Assembly (NCBI GenBank): GCA_947579605.1
Contig: OX388327.1
Span: forward strand, 9,659,122 to 9,723,121
Direction: 5' to 3'
Origin: Athripsodes cinereus
Taxonomy: Eukaryota > Arthropoda > Insecta > Trichoptera > Leptoceridae
DNA length: 64,000 nucleotides
Positions within the stretch are counted from its first letter, which is position 1; each line of letters opens with the position of its first letter. Under the pieces are notes generated by a model. It saw only the letters and a list, made by a program, of their open reading frames with translations, was not told the DNA's origin and searched no databases. Below, piece after piece: positions 1 to 10,256 of the stretch. The translations under genes and the position numbers were made by a program.

Positions 1-221
1 TCATGTATAAATATATTTATTTTTTTTAAATATGTACCTACCTGAATTTTTGTTATAGATTGTTTTGTTTTAATTATGCATGTGTCAATGTGTCTTGGTT
101 AGATGGGAAAAATCACTTGATAGGGATAATATTGCCACTGCAGATCGTTCTAGTAATTTAAATTTTGTATCGCTTTGTTAACACTGTTATATAATAACGA
201 TGTACAAAAAGAACAAAATAA

Positions 222-348
222 ATAAACCCAAATACACGTTTCACAGTAGTAAACGAAATGCTTGTGTTGCGATAGGAGAGTTTGCCGGTACCTGGGATAT
301 AGCCGCGCACCTCATGTGCATGCATACCTCCAGGCTAACAACGAACTC
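222..348 (-). repeat. tRNA-derived SINE copy
   Basis: Read on the minus strand, this matches the copies at 1761-1900, 5770-5957 and 63806-64000. It has a tRNA-like head containing the degraded remains of a Pol III B box, then the family's shared body with the ACAC/AAACCC motif, and an A-rich end. The B box is more decayed than in the other copies, which suggests an older insertion. Confidence 0.6.
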
Positions 349-1760
349 AATAAAATTATTATTAGGCATTCATTCATATCATAACGGCATTCCCCACGGG
401 TGGGTGGGGCAGCCAGCGGAATAGCTGCAAATGATAAACATACTAGTCGCTCTTTAATAAAGTTTAAGACATTTAGGATGGGTGGGATACCTCATCAATG
501 CTGAATTAAATGTCCTATTCGGGATGTTTTAAGAACACCTTTGCCAATTATTATAACACACTTACATACTACGTGATTTCATTCATTCGTTTAACCTACA
601 AATCCTACAATACTTCCTTTGGAAACGAGCCACTTTTCCAATTCACAAAGTTTAATTATTACTTTTGGACAACATTAAAGTGTCGTTTATGTGACAAAGC
701 ACCCCAAAGACACTACCACTCGTCAATTTTGTTTCGACTAATTTTATGATTGTTATAGTTTGATTTCCAATTGTATTTGTTCTTCGCCAGTTGTTGTTCG
801 GTTCCAACTGTGTTGTAAATGAGAATTGTGTTTTGTTTTATATTTTAACATGTAAAAGGCTCACGCCGTGGATGTATGTATAAATATAAATAAATAAATT
901 TTAGAACATTACATCCACAGGATTCATTCTAAGGATACATATTCCACGCTAGCCATTTGTGCTGTGTAATTATTTGTTTGATTATGTATATCCATTATTT
1001 GCGATGGTTTACAATTAATAATACATTTATTTTAAGCGATATTCGACAACTTATACAAAATTATTAGATAGAACGAACCTATTCAATTTACGGAACTTCA
1101 GGGAAAAATATGATATATATTTTTTCAACTCGTAATTTTAGAGTACCTATCTATACCTATATTATTCGGACCGTTATTTTTTATAGTTGAATCTGGGTTC
1201 GAAATAAACCTAAATACCTATGTTTGTACTAATACTTTCACAGTAGACGATATGCTTGTGTCGTAAAGGTGCAATAAGTTGGCAAGGAGAAGAATCTAAC
1301 ATGGGATCTCTCGATTATGTACCATCAAGCTGTCGAACACTCCTATTCCATTATGATAAATATAATAGAAATCGTCACAATAATAATATGTACTGTATTT
1401 GAAATCATTAAAAAAATTATAAAGACGTGCAAAACACGAATGCGCTCGATTCTTGTGGTCAATTACTTCGCAAGTAAAACACCATAAGATCTAAAATAAC
1501 ACTTACACATAAAGCTTTTATTTGTGTGTTATAAGAAAACTTTCGAAGACTTCGGCATGTTTATATGAAAAATATGGGTTGCATATTCAAGTCTGGGGGC
1601 CTAAAATGCCCACATTGAGCAATTCCTCTACAATTCATATTCGGTAAAATGTTACCGTTAAATCGTTTTACACTTCCTATTACGATTCATATAAAGTGGC
1701 CTTTTTAGCCCCTCTCGGATACTACCAAAAAGGTGACTTTGCTTTTTCTAAGTTTTATAT

Positions 1761-1900
1761 GACCCAAAAACAACTTTATACATCTTTCATAGTAAGCTTA
1801 AGCATGTGTCATGAAATTGGAGTTTGCCGGCACCTGGGATCGAACCACGCACCTCTTGTGCATGAGGCCGAGTCTCCACCTCCAGGCTACCGTCAAACTC
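1761..1900 (-). repeat. tRNA-derived SINE copy
   Basis: On the minus strand the head contains GGTTCGATCCC, a near-perfect Pol III B box (known consensus GGTTCGANNCC), preceded by a GGTAGCCTGGAGG stretch that fits an A box. The body ends with the same AAACCC-like block as the other copies. The open reading frames that cross it are spurious. Confidence 0.7.
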
Positions 1901-4079
1901 AAATGTATATTGATAAACCAATGCTTGATGTTGAAGTATCTCACACACGGTTTTTCTAATTGAATGAACATGTAGATCCTCGAACAAAAGCTTTAGATAA
2001 AGCCGTAGCAATTGTTTACAAAATAGAATAAGATGTAAACTGAGTAAGATACGAAACAAACTTGTATTCACAGCTGATAAAATACATTTGCTAGATAGAT
2101 ATTATATCTACCTATGATACTTATTTAGTTTTATGTTAGATTCTCACAGCCATACTCGTAAAGAGAATGCATATCTAATTAGACCTGACTAACTAGACAT
2201 GCCTAAACTCTGTTAAATGGAAAATCTTACTCACAAAATAACCCGCTATCGCCAAATAATAAGCGATGTTTAAAAGGATATATAAAAACCATATCATAAT
2301 CTCGGTTAGAGATAAATATTTAAGCAAAGGGTTAAATCATGAGTGCGGATTGAGTAGGATGATGCATTGTCTTTGCTTTGTGATTATGTGTATTATTTCT
2401 GTCCATGTGTATTTTCAAATGTTTTGTAATAATGATGAATAAATAAATAAATAAAATAAATAAATATTAAGTTAATGAGAAGTAAAAAAAAAAATAGGTT
2501 TACTGGAAGGCATTGCCTCAAGGAAATATGTACGCCTTTTATACAAACTTTTGACAATAAAGTGTTTATTAATATTATTAACATATATAAGAGTTTGAGT
2601 ACATAATCGCAACATAACTACATTTTCAATGAATGAGACATTCTCGTTTTCGATACCTTAAAAATCCTGTTTCGTTTTCATCAAAAGGAAATCGCCCTTT
2701 TCTTTAATCAATTATTCCATTTGTGGCATATTTATCAATTCATTGTCAGAACACTTTTAAAACAGAAACAAAATTTATCTAAAACCATTAACATGTAATA
2801 AATATGATTACGAATTGGCAGACACTTTCGGAAAACAAGCTACAAGTAATTATAACCATAAACTTCTGCACATCGCTATTAACAGCAAATTGTAAATATC
2901 TATTTTTGTGTTTGTTTACCACAAATGAGGTAGCCAGTGAACTAACCACATGTTAGTCGTCTTCGCCTTGTCATCAAATATGAGACTTTCAGGATGGGTT
3001 AGCACAAAAAGGGATCCGTTCCCTAACCTCTCCCCCGCTCCATGGTCTCTTCTGCGTGTTGTGTTAAGATATTTTGTTTTTTTTTTAATATGTATTATAA
3101 ATTCATTTCCATAATGTGTATAAGTATACGAGTATTTGTTTAAATTTGCAGTAATGTTAATATAACGTGGTTAGATGGAAGAAATCACTGTACAGGGATA
3201 ATCTCAATACTGCATATTCTCAATATAATTCACAATATCTCATATTATTTTGTCATCTCTGTTGTGTATGTAACGATGTTGCGCAAAATAATAAATAAAT
3301 AAAAATGCGCGAATATCATTATCTAAGCCTAAACATTCATAGACAGCATCAAATCTTCATACACTAATATACCTAATATATTATTATTTATACGAGTACA
3401 TAGCGCTGAAATGCGTTCAGACGTTGAAAATATCCATTATTCTATTCTTGGCCTTATGTCAAGACGAATGATACATAAATCTACAAGTGGGTGCAAGGTA
3501 TTAAATTTAATAATATTAAAATTATAATATTGACAACTAAATGCATAATAATTTTAGTTGCTACGATTTTTTGCACTGTGGTAATAGGAAGGGGACTTTT
3601 GTGGTTTATATTGTATGTAATATTGATTTTTGTTATATTTACTGTGTTGACTGTTTGTTCCATGAGAAAAAAAATATCCCACGGAGAGTTCTCGGCAAAG
3701 AACATGCCTCCCACTCTTTTCTGTAAGTTTTAGAGTGTAGGTTCAAAACGTAACGATATTTACATTTCCAATTCACAGCAGTGATGTGATATTTACTTAT
3801 TACATAGAGACACACACAGTAGGTTGACAAAACATATATGAAAAATAAAAAGAGAGAGAATAATGTTGATCTTATCAGGCCAACCCACCAATTAGGCGTG
3901 TCTACAACATACATATTAAAGTATAAACAACATATACAAAATGGCAACAATTTGGAGATGAAGAAACAGCGCTCGACCAATGCAAGTCCAGTTTAACCGG
4001 ACTCACACTAAACATGCGCCTGTTACATTAAACTATGTACTGTAAGGAAAAAATATACATTTTAGAAAAAAAACACACA

Positions 4080-4375
4080 CATAAATTCAACCACCAAACA
4101 CACTCAAGTTGGAAGCAATACACTTCCTGAACCCCGCCAGCGAGTCACCAAAGACATCCACCCCCGCAACGCGATGTGTGCATAGGAGATTATAAAATTT
4201 ACACATTCTGCTGATAGGATTGTTCTGACTGGTGTTATTATTGTGTCTATCCGGCAGAAAAGCTTTGAGGTTGCGAAGACGGGGATTTGTGGCATAAAAG
4301 TTTAATAAACTGACTGACGCCGTATCCACACTACCGTTTACTACCTTGAGGTGAGGTGAGGTCAGCAAGAATTCT
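4080..4375 (-). pseudogene. LINE reverse-transcriptase C-terminal tail fragment
   Basis: The 93-codon minus-strand reading frame at 4087-4368 has the pattern found at the extreme C terminus of Jockey/CR1-like non-LTR retrotransposon ORF2 proteins: a region ending NPRLRNLKAFLPDRHNNN, then NPISRMCKFYNLL, then a VDVFGDSLAGFRK block. No endonuclease or polymerase catalytic domain is present, so this is a 5'-truncated dead copy. The clade assignment rests on memory of the pattern, not on an alignment. Confidence 0.5.
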
Positions 4376-5769
4376 CCTATCCCTTAGTTTATCCATATTG
4401 AAAAAAGTAAGACGATCCACCCATACTAAATTTGTATTGGTACAAAGAGGACAACATTCATGTTTATTGCATACACATGGTTTGGTGACTGCCCCACTCG
4501 AATGATGTGATTGTAGAAATGAATGAATGAAAAACGCAATAATACCTACAATTATTCAGCTTTAGTCGGACATAGCTACTTCAAATATTAAAAAAAAAAT
4601 ATTGACAGGCCGTCTGATGTCCTCTCATAGACTTAGGTACATTTAATTAAAAGTAGACTCATCCGTGGTCACAAAAAATTGCATATGTTTATATGTCTAG
4701 AAATATGAAAAAGAATGAAAAACCAAACACAAAATAATACGTTATTCCTGGTTGAATAATTAAAGACTCACTCACAATCTTTCTATGACATATAAAAATA
4801 TTTAAGAACCTTTTCTTAAGACATTCCTAGCGTTCAGATATGGGGTAAAAGAAGAATGAAAAGAAAAGACGAAAGACTATAACACAATTAGCGGAAAGGC
4901 GCTCTGAACAAAGGGGGTGGTTTATGCCCTGTGCTCCCGAGGCTAGCGTTAAGGGCGAGATAATGACACGAAATCAATATATAATAATGAATATCACATA
5001 ATATAAAGAACAAAAGTGACATTCAATAATTTTGATAAAATAATAAACTTATTGCATCTTATATCTAATCATTTTTTATCCGACATTTTACATAATTCGG
5101 ATTAAAATTTCTTCGTAATTATTTTCAAAATAAATTGAAGATTAAGATACCCAAAATATTCACAAGGTCGACGACTGAAGTAATAATATAAAATAATATG
5201 AAATGTATAGAAACGGATGTAATTTTTTTTGTCTAAATCCAAACAAATCTGAAATGCCAACAATTTTTTTTCTTGTGTTTATCAGTTCATCATAAATATT
5301 ATAAGTAAATAGTCTAAAATAGTCTTAGAATTATATTGTACCTATTATAGAGTTGCATTAGCAGAGTGATGTAGCTAGTAGCTACGTATGTAGGTATGTT
5401 TGTTCGTATCTATAGATTTAGGTCAATGTGAGTTGGTGAGCACCGTATGATAGACCTATAATATGTATGAGCATTCCTATCAGCTGTTATTCTATTTCAA
5501 ATCTTTCTATGTCTTAGTCGACGTCGGCCATCTATATTATTATCATACTTACTAATGATAATATTTGAGAATCTTCACATTGAAGACTTCGTCCTATATC
5601 CGAACATCTCAGAAATCAAGAAATTCTTATTTATCTGCTCTTCTAAGGAAAACTTTTGTCCTCGTGGGCGGGCTCTTGTGCTTGGCTTGCCAAAACCGTC
5701 TTGTGGGAATCTCTAATGAGTATTCACGTCTTCAAGAGGTATATTCCTCAAAAGGATGGGTCTTCTTTT

Positions 5770-5957
5770 TTTTAAAAAAAAAAAAAATATACATCTGGGT
5801 TTTGTTTGTTTATAAACCCAAATACAACCTTATACACCTTTCACAGAAAGCTACTAAAAGCTTATGTCTTGAAAGGGGAGTTTGCCAGCACCTGGTATCG
5901 AACCACGGACCCCTTGTTCACGAGGCCGAGACTCAACCTCCAGGCTACAGACGAACT
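5770..5957 (-). repeat. tRNA-derived SINE copy
   Basis: A well-preserved copy of the SINE family. On the minus strand it has a tRNA-like head with a B-box-like GGTTCGATACC, the conserved body, and an A/T-rich end at about 5765-5790, where the + strand shows T8 followed by A12. The 141-codon frame that overlaps its left part (from 5565) has no recognisable domain, and its C-terminal half is SINE sequence. Confidence 0.7.
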
Positions 5958-6734
5958 CTAAATCAACTCTTAATTGAGAATATCCAATAACAATTAGTCT
6001 AAAAAAGCACGTTTTTAAGCACATATTCCCAAAATCTCTGTTTTGGCCCTATTTTAAAATAGAAGAGCATTACGAATGCCTTGACATTAAAAAGGTGACT
6101 AAATTGTTGTAAAATCGGTCTAAATGAGGGAGGCCCGTTCCACCTCGAGTTCTCTAGTCTAAACTGCTGAGAAAATGAATGAATCAAAGCTATCACGATA
6201 AGTCTATTTTTTTCATTAGGTAAGTACATAATACGTAGTCAAAAGATTCCACTTGTGGTGGTTTTGGCCGGCCAGCCCATCTGGCTGCCCACTCCTATGG
6301 CATCTTCCGTGTGGACAAATTAGCTAGTGTAGAAATTAGAATCGAATATATGGATGTCCCCAGACTAAAAACATAATTTTGTAAAATGCGAGTGGAAGGT
6401 ATGATTAAAATGTAGCTTTTGTTTTCATAAAAGTTTTCAAGAGTTCAGCTTCCTAACGTGTAATGTATAACATCTCATATCTAACATAGTTTTCAACCAT
6501 CTAATGACATTTTTAGTTGTTGCCTATTATCCTCAAACTGTGATTTGTCAATAGGAATCGCTGTAAAATGCCTGAACGTGTGAATAAAACTTAATGGAAA
6601 ATGTAATAATCAGGGAAACACACATATCATGAATGAATTTATAAATATTATTGTAATATTTTATTGTTGTAGTAGAAATATAATTAAGAAAACGTTATTC
6701 TTTAAAAAGCTTCCATCCGCTTATCGTAAAGTAG

Positions 6735-6860
6735 ATAAACTTTGCCTTTGCGATAAACTCGCCCTCTGTATATTGATTGTATTTAATTTGAATGTATACC
6801 TTTTATGTAATTGTTTTTTATCAATGTACAGTAAAGAATGAATAAATAAATAAATAAATA
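6735..6860 (+). repeat. Retroelement 3' tail (GATAAACTCGCCC family)
   Basis: The block starts near GCGATAAACTCGCCC, runs through CAATGTACAGTAAAGAATG and ends in an (AATA)n array. Related blocks occur at 13144-13200, 17800-17940, 41035-41165 (minus strand) and 59525-59660, so this is an interspersed family. The simple-repeat tail is typical of LINE or SINE 3' ends. The family itself is unidentified. Confidence 0.6.
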
Positions 6861-7287
6861 AGTAGATAAACAAATAAATAAATAGTTGACCCTATTTCCT
6901 AAAGCTTTCACATAAAGATGAAATCATTTCACTTTATTATAATCCTCTGAATTCGGAGACGAAGGCTAGTCAAATCATAAACAAATAATAAATATCAAGA
7001 TTAAAAAGCTAATAATGAAAATAAAAACATAATGTATACAAAACACTCTGACGTCAACTGATATTAAATGGTTTAATAAATATTGACATGGAGTTGGAAA
7101 AGTTCCATATTGTGTATTTATCGTTTCCTTTTTAAATAGGAAGAAATCATACAATATGAAAAAAAATAATCATAATTATCGATGTTTATCTAGTCTATCT
7201 CAATTTAGAAAAGAGATAGCGAGGAGGGAGGGGGATCGTGTGTTGGGAATCCCCGAGGTTTTCATTCGTTGAGTCCTTACCCGGGGA

Positions 7288-7781
7288 TAGTGTTGTGGAA
7301 TTCTCAAGAAATAATTTTTGGAGAAATTTACCGAGAAATTTCGAAGTAGAGAATTTACGGAGAGTTTTTTTTATTTTGTATTTAACAGTATAATAATAAT
7401 AAATTCTTTATTCAACCAATCAATAACAATTTACAAATGTTGAGACAATTTATCACCAATATGGCTACAATTAATTCTGGAAACAAAAAAAATGTTACGT
7501 ACCTACCAAAAAGTGCTAATAACTGATGAAAAATATTTATGTTTGACACCCCACATGCCCATATTTAAGTTAAAAAAAATTGCAGGTACGTAGGTACATA
7601 GAAAAAAGTGTTAATAACCTCTGATTTGGGCCTTAATCAGCCCCACAAATTTTTGGATCAATCAGGTTGGCTGCGAAGTGTACTGGGCGAAAGGTCAAAA
7701 TACCACTAAGAAAAATTATGGAGAGAAATTTCTCTTCCATCAGAGGAGAACTTTGGAGAATTTTCTCTTCTCACATCACTA
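7288..7781. mobile_element. Non-autonomous hAT-like element (MITE)
   Basis: A 494-bp insertion flanked by a perfect 8-bp duplication, CCCGGGGA, at 7280-7287 and 7782-7789. The ends read TAGTGTTGTGGAATTCTC on the left and, reverse-complemented, TAGTGATGTGAGAAGAGAAA on the right, so the terminal inverted repeats are short and imperfect. An 8-bp target duplication is the hallmark of the hAT superfamily. No transposase is encoded. A partial copy of its right end lies at about 16245-16309, inside the WH2 gene. Confidence 0.8.
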
Positions 7782-7940
7782 CCCGGGGATAGTTGAGATA
7801 TCAATGGCAGATATTCGAAAAACATCATGACTGTATAGAATATGTAAAGTCTCGCTGTTAATTTTATTTATCATTCTGAATTATTATTTTTTGAAGATTT
7901 TTTTGATTTTTTTTTTCATAATTTATTACTTACCCTTCTA

Positions 7941-8674
7941 CACTGAGAAAAATACTAACGAAATTTCACAACGAATCATTGGTACGTACCAGGGATGTTG
8001 CGAATATTCGCATCCGCATCCGCAAATGCGGAGCTTCCGCATGTATTTGGACATCTGCATCCGCATCCGCAATAATCGATGCGGATGTTCATGCGGATGC
8101 GGATGTAAGACAATTTGCGTCAAGAAAGAAATGGGGCGGGGCAGGCGAATGGCGCGTGCCGTTTGCACTTGAATTTAACCAATGGGAACAAAAATAATGG
8201 TGACAAGATCCGACGCGTTTTTATTTTATTTTTGCAAATAACAAAGAAGAAAAAAAATATTTCGCCAAAAAATCCATAATATTATTGTAGCAACAATTTC
8301 GCCACATATTTGACAATGGGGCCTACCAACTAAGATAGTTCCTACTTTTTTTCTATAACATCTTAAACATCCGCATCCGCGGATGTGAGCCTTCAAAAAT
8401 CCGCATCCGCATTCACATCCGCGGATGTGTAAAAATCGACATCCGCAACATCCCTGGTACGTACTATCAGATTAGGACCAGAGATCGTACAAACGATTCA
8501 TTAGTACGAATCTATAATATTAACTCTTCGCAAACAAGTTGTTGGTAAATTTACCAATGATTTGTTTGCGAAGAGTTAATATTATAGATTTATACCAATG
8601 AATCGTTTGTACGATCTCTGGTCCTAATCTGATAGTACTGTACCAATGATTCGTTTTGAGTATTTTTCTCAGTG
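7941..8674. mobile_element. Palindromic TA-target MITE, host of a hAT insertion
   Basis: The outer ends read CACTGAGAAAAATAC and, at the right, its near-perfect reverse complement, each flanked by TA (7939-7940 and 8675-8676). This is the TA duplication of Tc1/mariner-type elements. Nearly the whole element is a foldback: bases 8465-8540 pair with 8550-8635 on the opposite strand. Without the 467-bp hAT insertion at 7990-8456 and its duplicated target it is about 260 bp. No coding capacity. Confidence 0.85.
7990..8456. mobile_element. Non-autonomous hAT-like element nested in a foldback MITE
   Basis: This insertion has an exact 8-bp duplication, GTACGTAC, at 7982-7989 and 8457-8464. The ends read CAGGGATGTTGCG and, at the right, its reverse complement. 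Both subterminal regions are packed with direct and inverted GCGGATG/CATCCGC units, a candidate array of transposase-binding sites. The reading frames across this block are low-complexity translations of those repeats, not genes. Confidence 0.85.
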
Positions 8675-8676
8675 TA

Positions 8677-9611
8677 CTTTGTAATCAATGTACAGAAAAG
8701 AATGAATAAATAACATCTACGATTCAGCGATGTGATAAAGCAAACATCCTGAATGCCTTTTACAAATGAGAAACCTATACTTTGCCGGGAACTAAAAACT
8801 TGAATCTGCATATAAAAAAAAATATGCATATACATAGTTTCAATGGTATAATATTTCACCTAATAGATATTTGGTATCAAACACTATGGAGACATAAATA
8901 AATTCGTCAATTTCACGTAATTAATCCGCGTGGGTTTCAGACACCTCACTTACATACACTTATTATTATGATTTTATAATAGTTTTGATACATTATATTA
9001 TAAAACTGTGTATACATAACGTATTCGTCTTGGCACTGCTTTACTACATTTAAGTGGGAAAATAAATAAATAAATATCATTAGAGAATTGTAATTCGCAA
9101 TATTATTTTAATATAGATAATACACGACCAACATTATTATTATTATGGATTCTAATCAGTCACGGTGATAGCTACATGAAGAGGACGTTGAAAACTTTAA
9201 AGACTACAATTAGGTATTATAATTATATGGTTCGAACTATCGATCTTACCTACTATAAGATCACGATTTTTTCTACAAGTGGGTTAGACATTAGACTCCT
9301 TGCGTGTAGGAGCATGCAGGTTGTCTTCTCTGTGCGCCATTAAAAAATCGGGGTGCCGTACCTCTTAGCTGTATTGAAGATATTAAAAGCATTACTCTTG
9401 ATGTTTTACTAACACCTGCCTTTTACAGGACACTCGATAGCTCGCAGAAAAGAGATGGGGATGTTTTCTTTTCCGAGGACTTAGCAAAAGTAGTTATGGT
9501 TTGATATGGACGATAATTCGACAACACGTAGGTATAGGTATGCCTATACTATACCCTCAGGTCTTATTCCAAGTGAGGTAGGCGGAAAGAACGGAATGCC
9601 ATATTAATATA
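8677..9611. other. Intergenic stretch with LINE tail scraps
   Basis: No gene is seen. Bases 9540-9600 contain a short piece matching the LINE 3' end that recurs at 13262-13560 on the same strand (TACCCTCA, then an AGTGAGGTAGGCGGAAAG block). It lies directly next to the left end of the pogo-like transposon. Confidence 0.45.
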
Positions 9612-10256
9612 GGGTAATTGATACAGCTATTGGCCAGGCTATAGTTATTGGCCTTTAGAACTTAACAAGAAAGAAACAAGACATCGTGTTCACATTACTA
9701 CATGAGAAAGAGATGTATAGATTCGGCAGTTTCTTCTTTGTCTGATATAGTTTCTATTTTATCCGTATCTCATTAGATGGCGTTCTCCAGTGTCATTGTA
9801 TACAGTGCGGTAAAATTTGTTGTGAGATTTTATCAAAAAATTAAGGAAAGACTTATATAATATCAGTTTTTACGGTAAGTTATTATTACGATTTCTGTAT
9901 GATCTTATACTCAAATGATTGTAAACACGTTTGCATTGATATTTACTATCTCACATGTCTCAAATACAAGACCTAACCTCAAAAAAATTGCATGGCCAAC
10001 TACTGAATCTATTTATCATCAATTTTAGTAATTGGCCCCCCCATGCCAATTACTAGATTTGAGTATTCTAATAAAAAATGTTCTGTTTAAATAAAATGAT
10101 GCTTATTTTCCTTTCTACAATGCTCATTTTTAATATAACAATCATTCGACAACTGGATCAGTAATTGGCCTAGGGGGCCAATAACTAAATTTTAGTGGCT
10201 AATTACTGTAGCAACATAATAATGTTAAAAAATATGATTATTTTAGATAGCGAAAT

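Larger units (their letters stand above)
1..7287. other. Gene-free repeat-rich intergenic region
   Basis: No open reading frame here has recognisable domains or a believable exon structure. The region is AT-rich and holds two tRNA-derived SINE copies (222-348 and 1761-1900), a third at 5770-5957, a LINE C-terminal tail (about 4087-4368), the 3' tail of another retroelement (6735-6855), and short pieces of a repeat that carries a GGATGGGTGG motif (about 370-530). Several stretches end in (AATA)n runs, as retroelement tails do. I see no promoter or RNA gene that I can support. Confidence 0.6.

Noticed and set aside
3481..3733. Overlapping small reading frames on both strands with a membrane-like hydrophobic stretch
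   Set aside because: The right part (ATATCCCACGGAGAGTTCTC, CTCCCACTCTTTTCTGTAAG) belongs to the interspersed repeat that recurs at 17555; the hydrophobic stretch is a consequence of AT-rich sequence. No splice or start support.
7891..8197. Three reading frames with Arg/Ile/Cys-rich repeats
   Set aside because: They translate the GCGGATG repeats of the nested hAT element in three frames.
9860..10256. A possible regulatory system in the repeated GGCCAATAACT motifs
   Set aside because: All lie within the inverted-end-bounded pogo element and are best explained as its own terminal sites.
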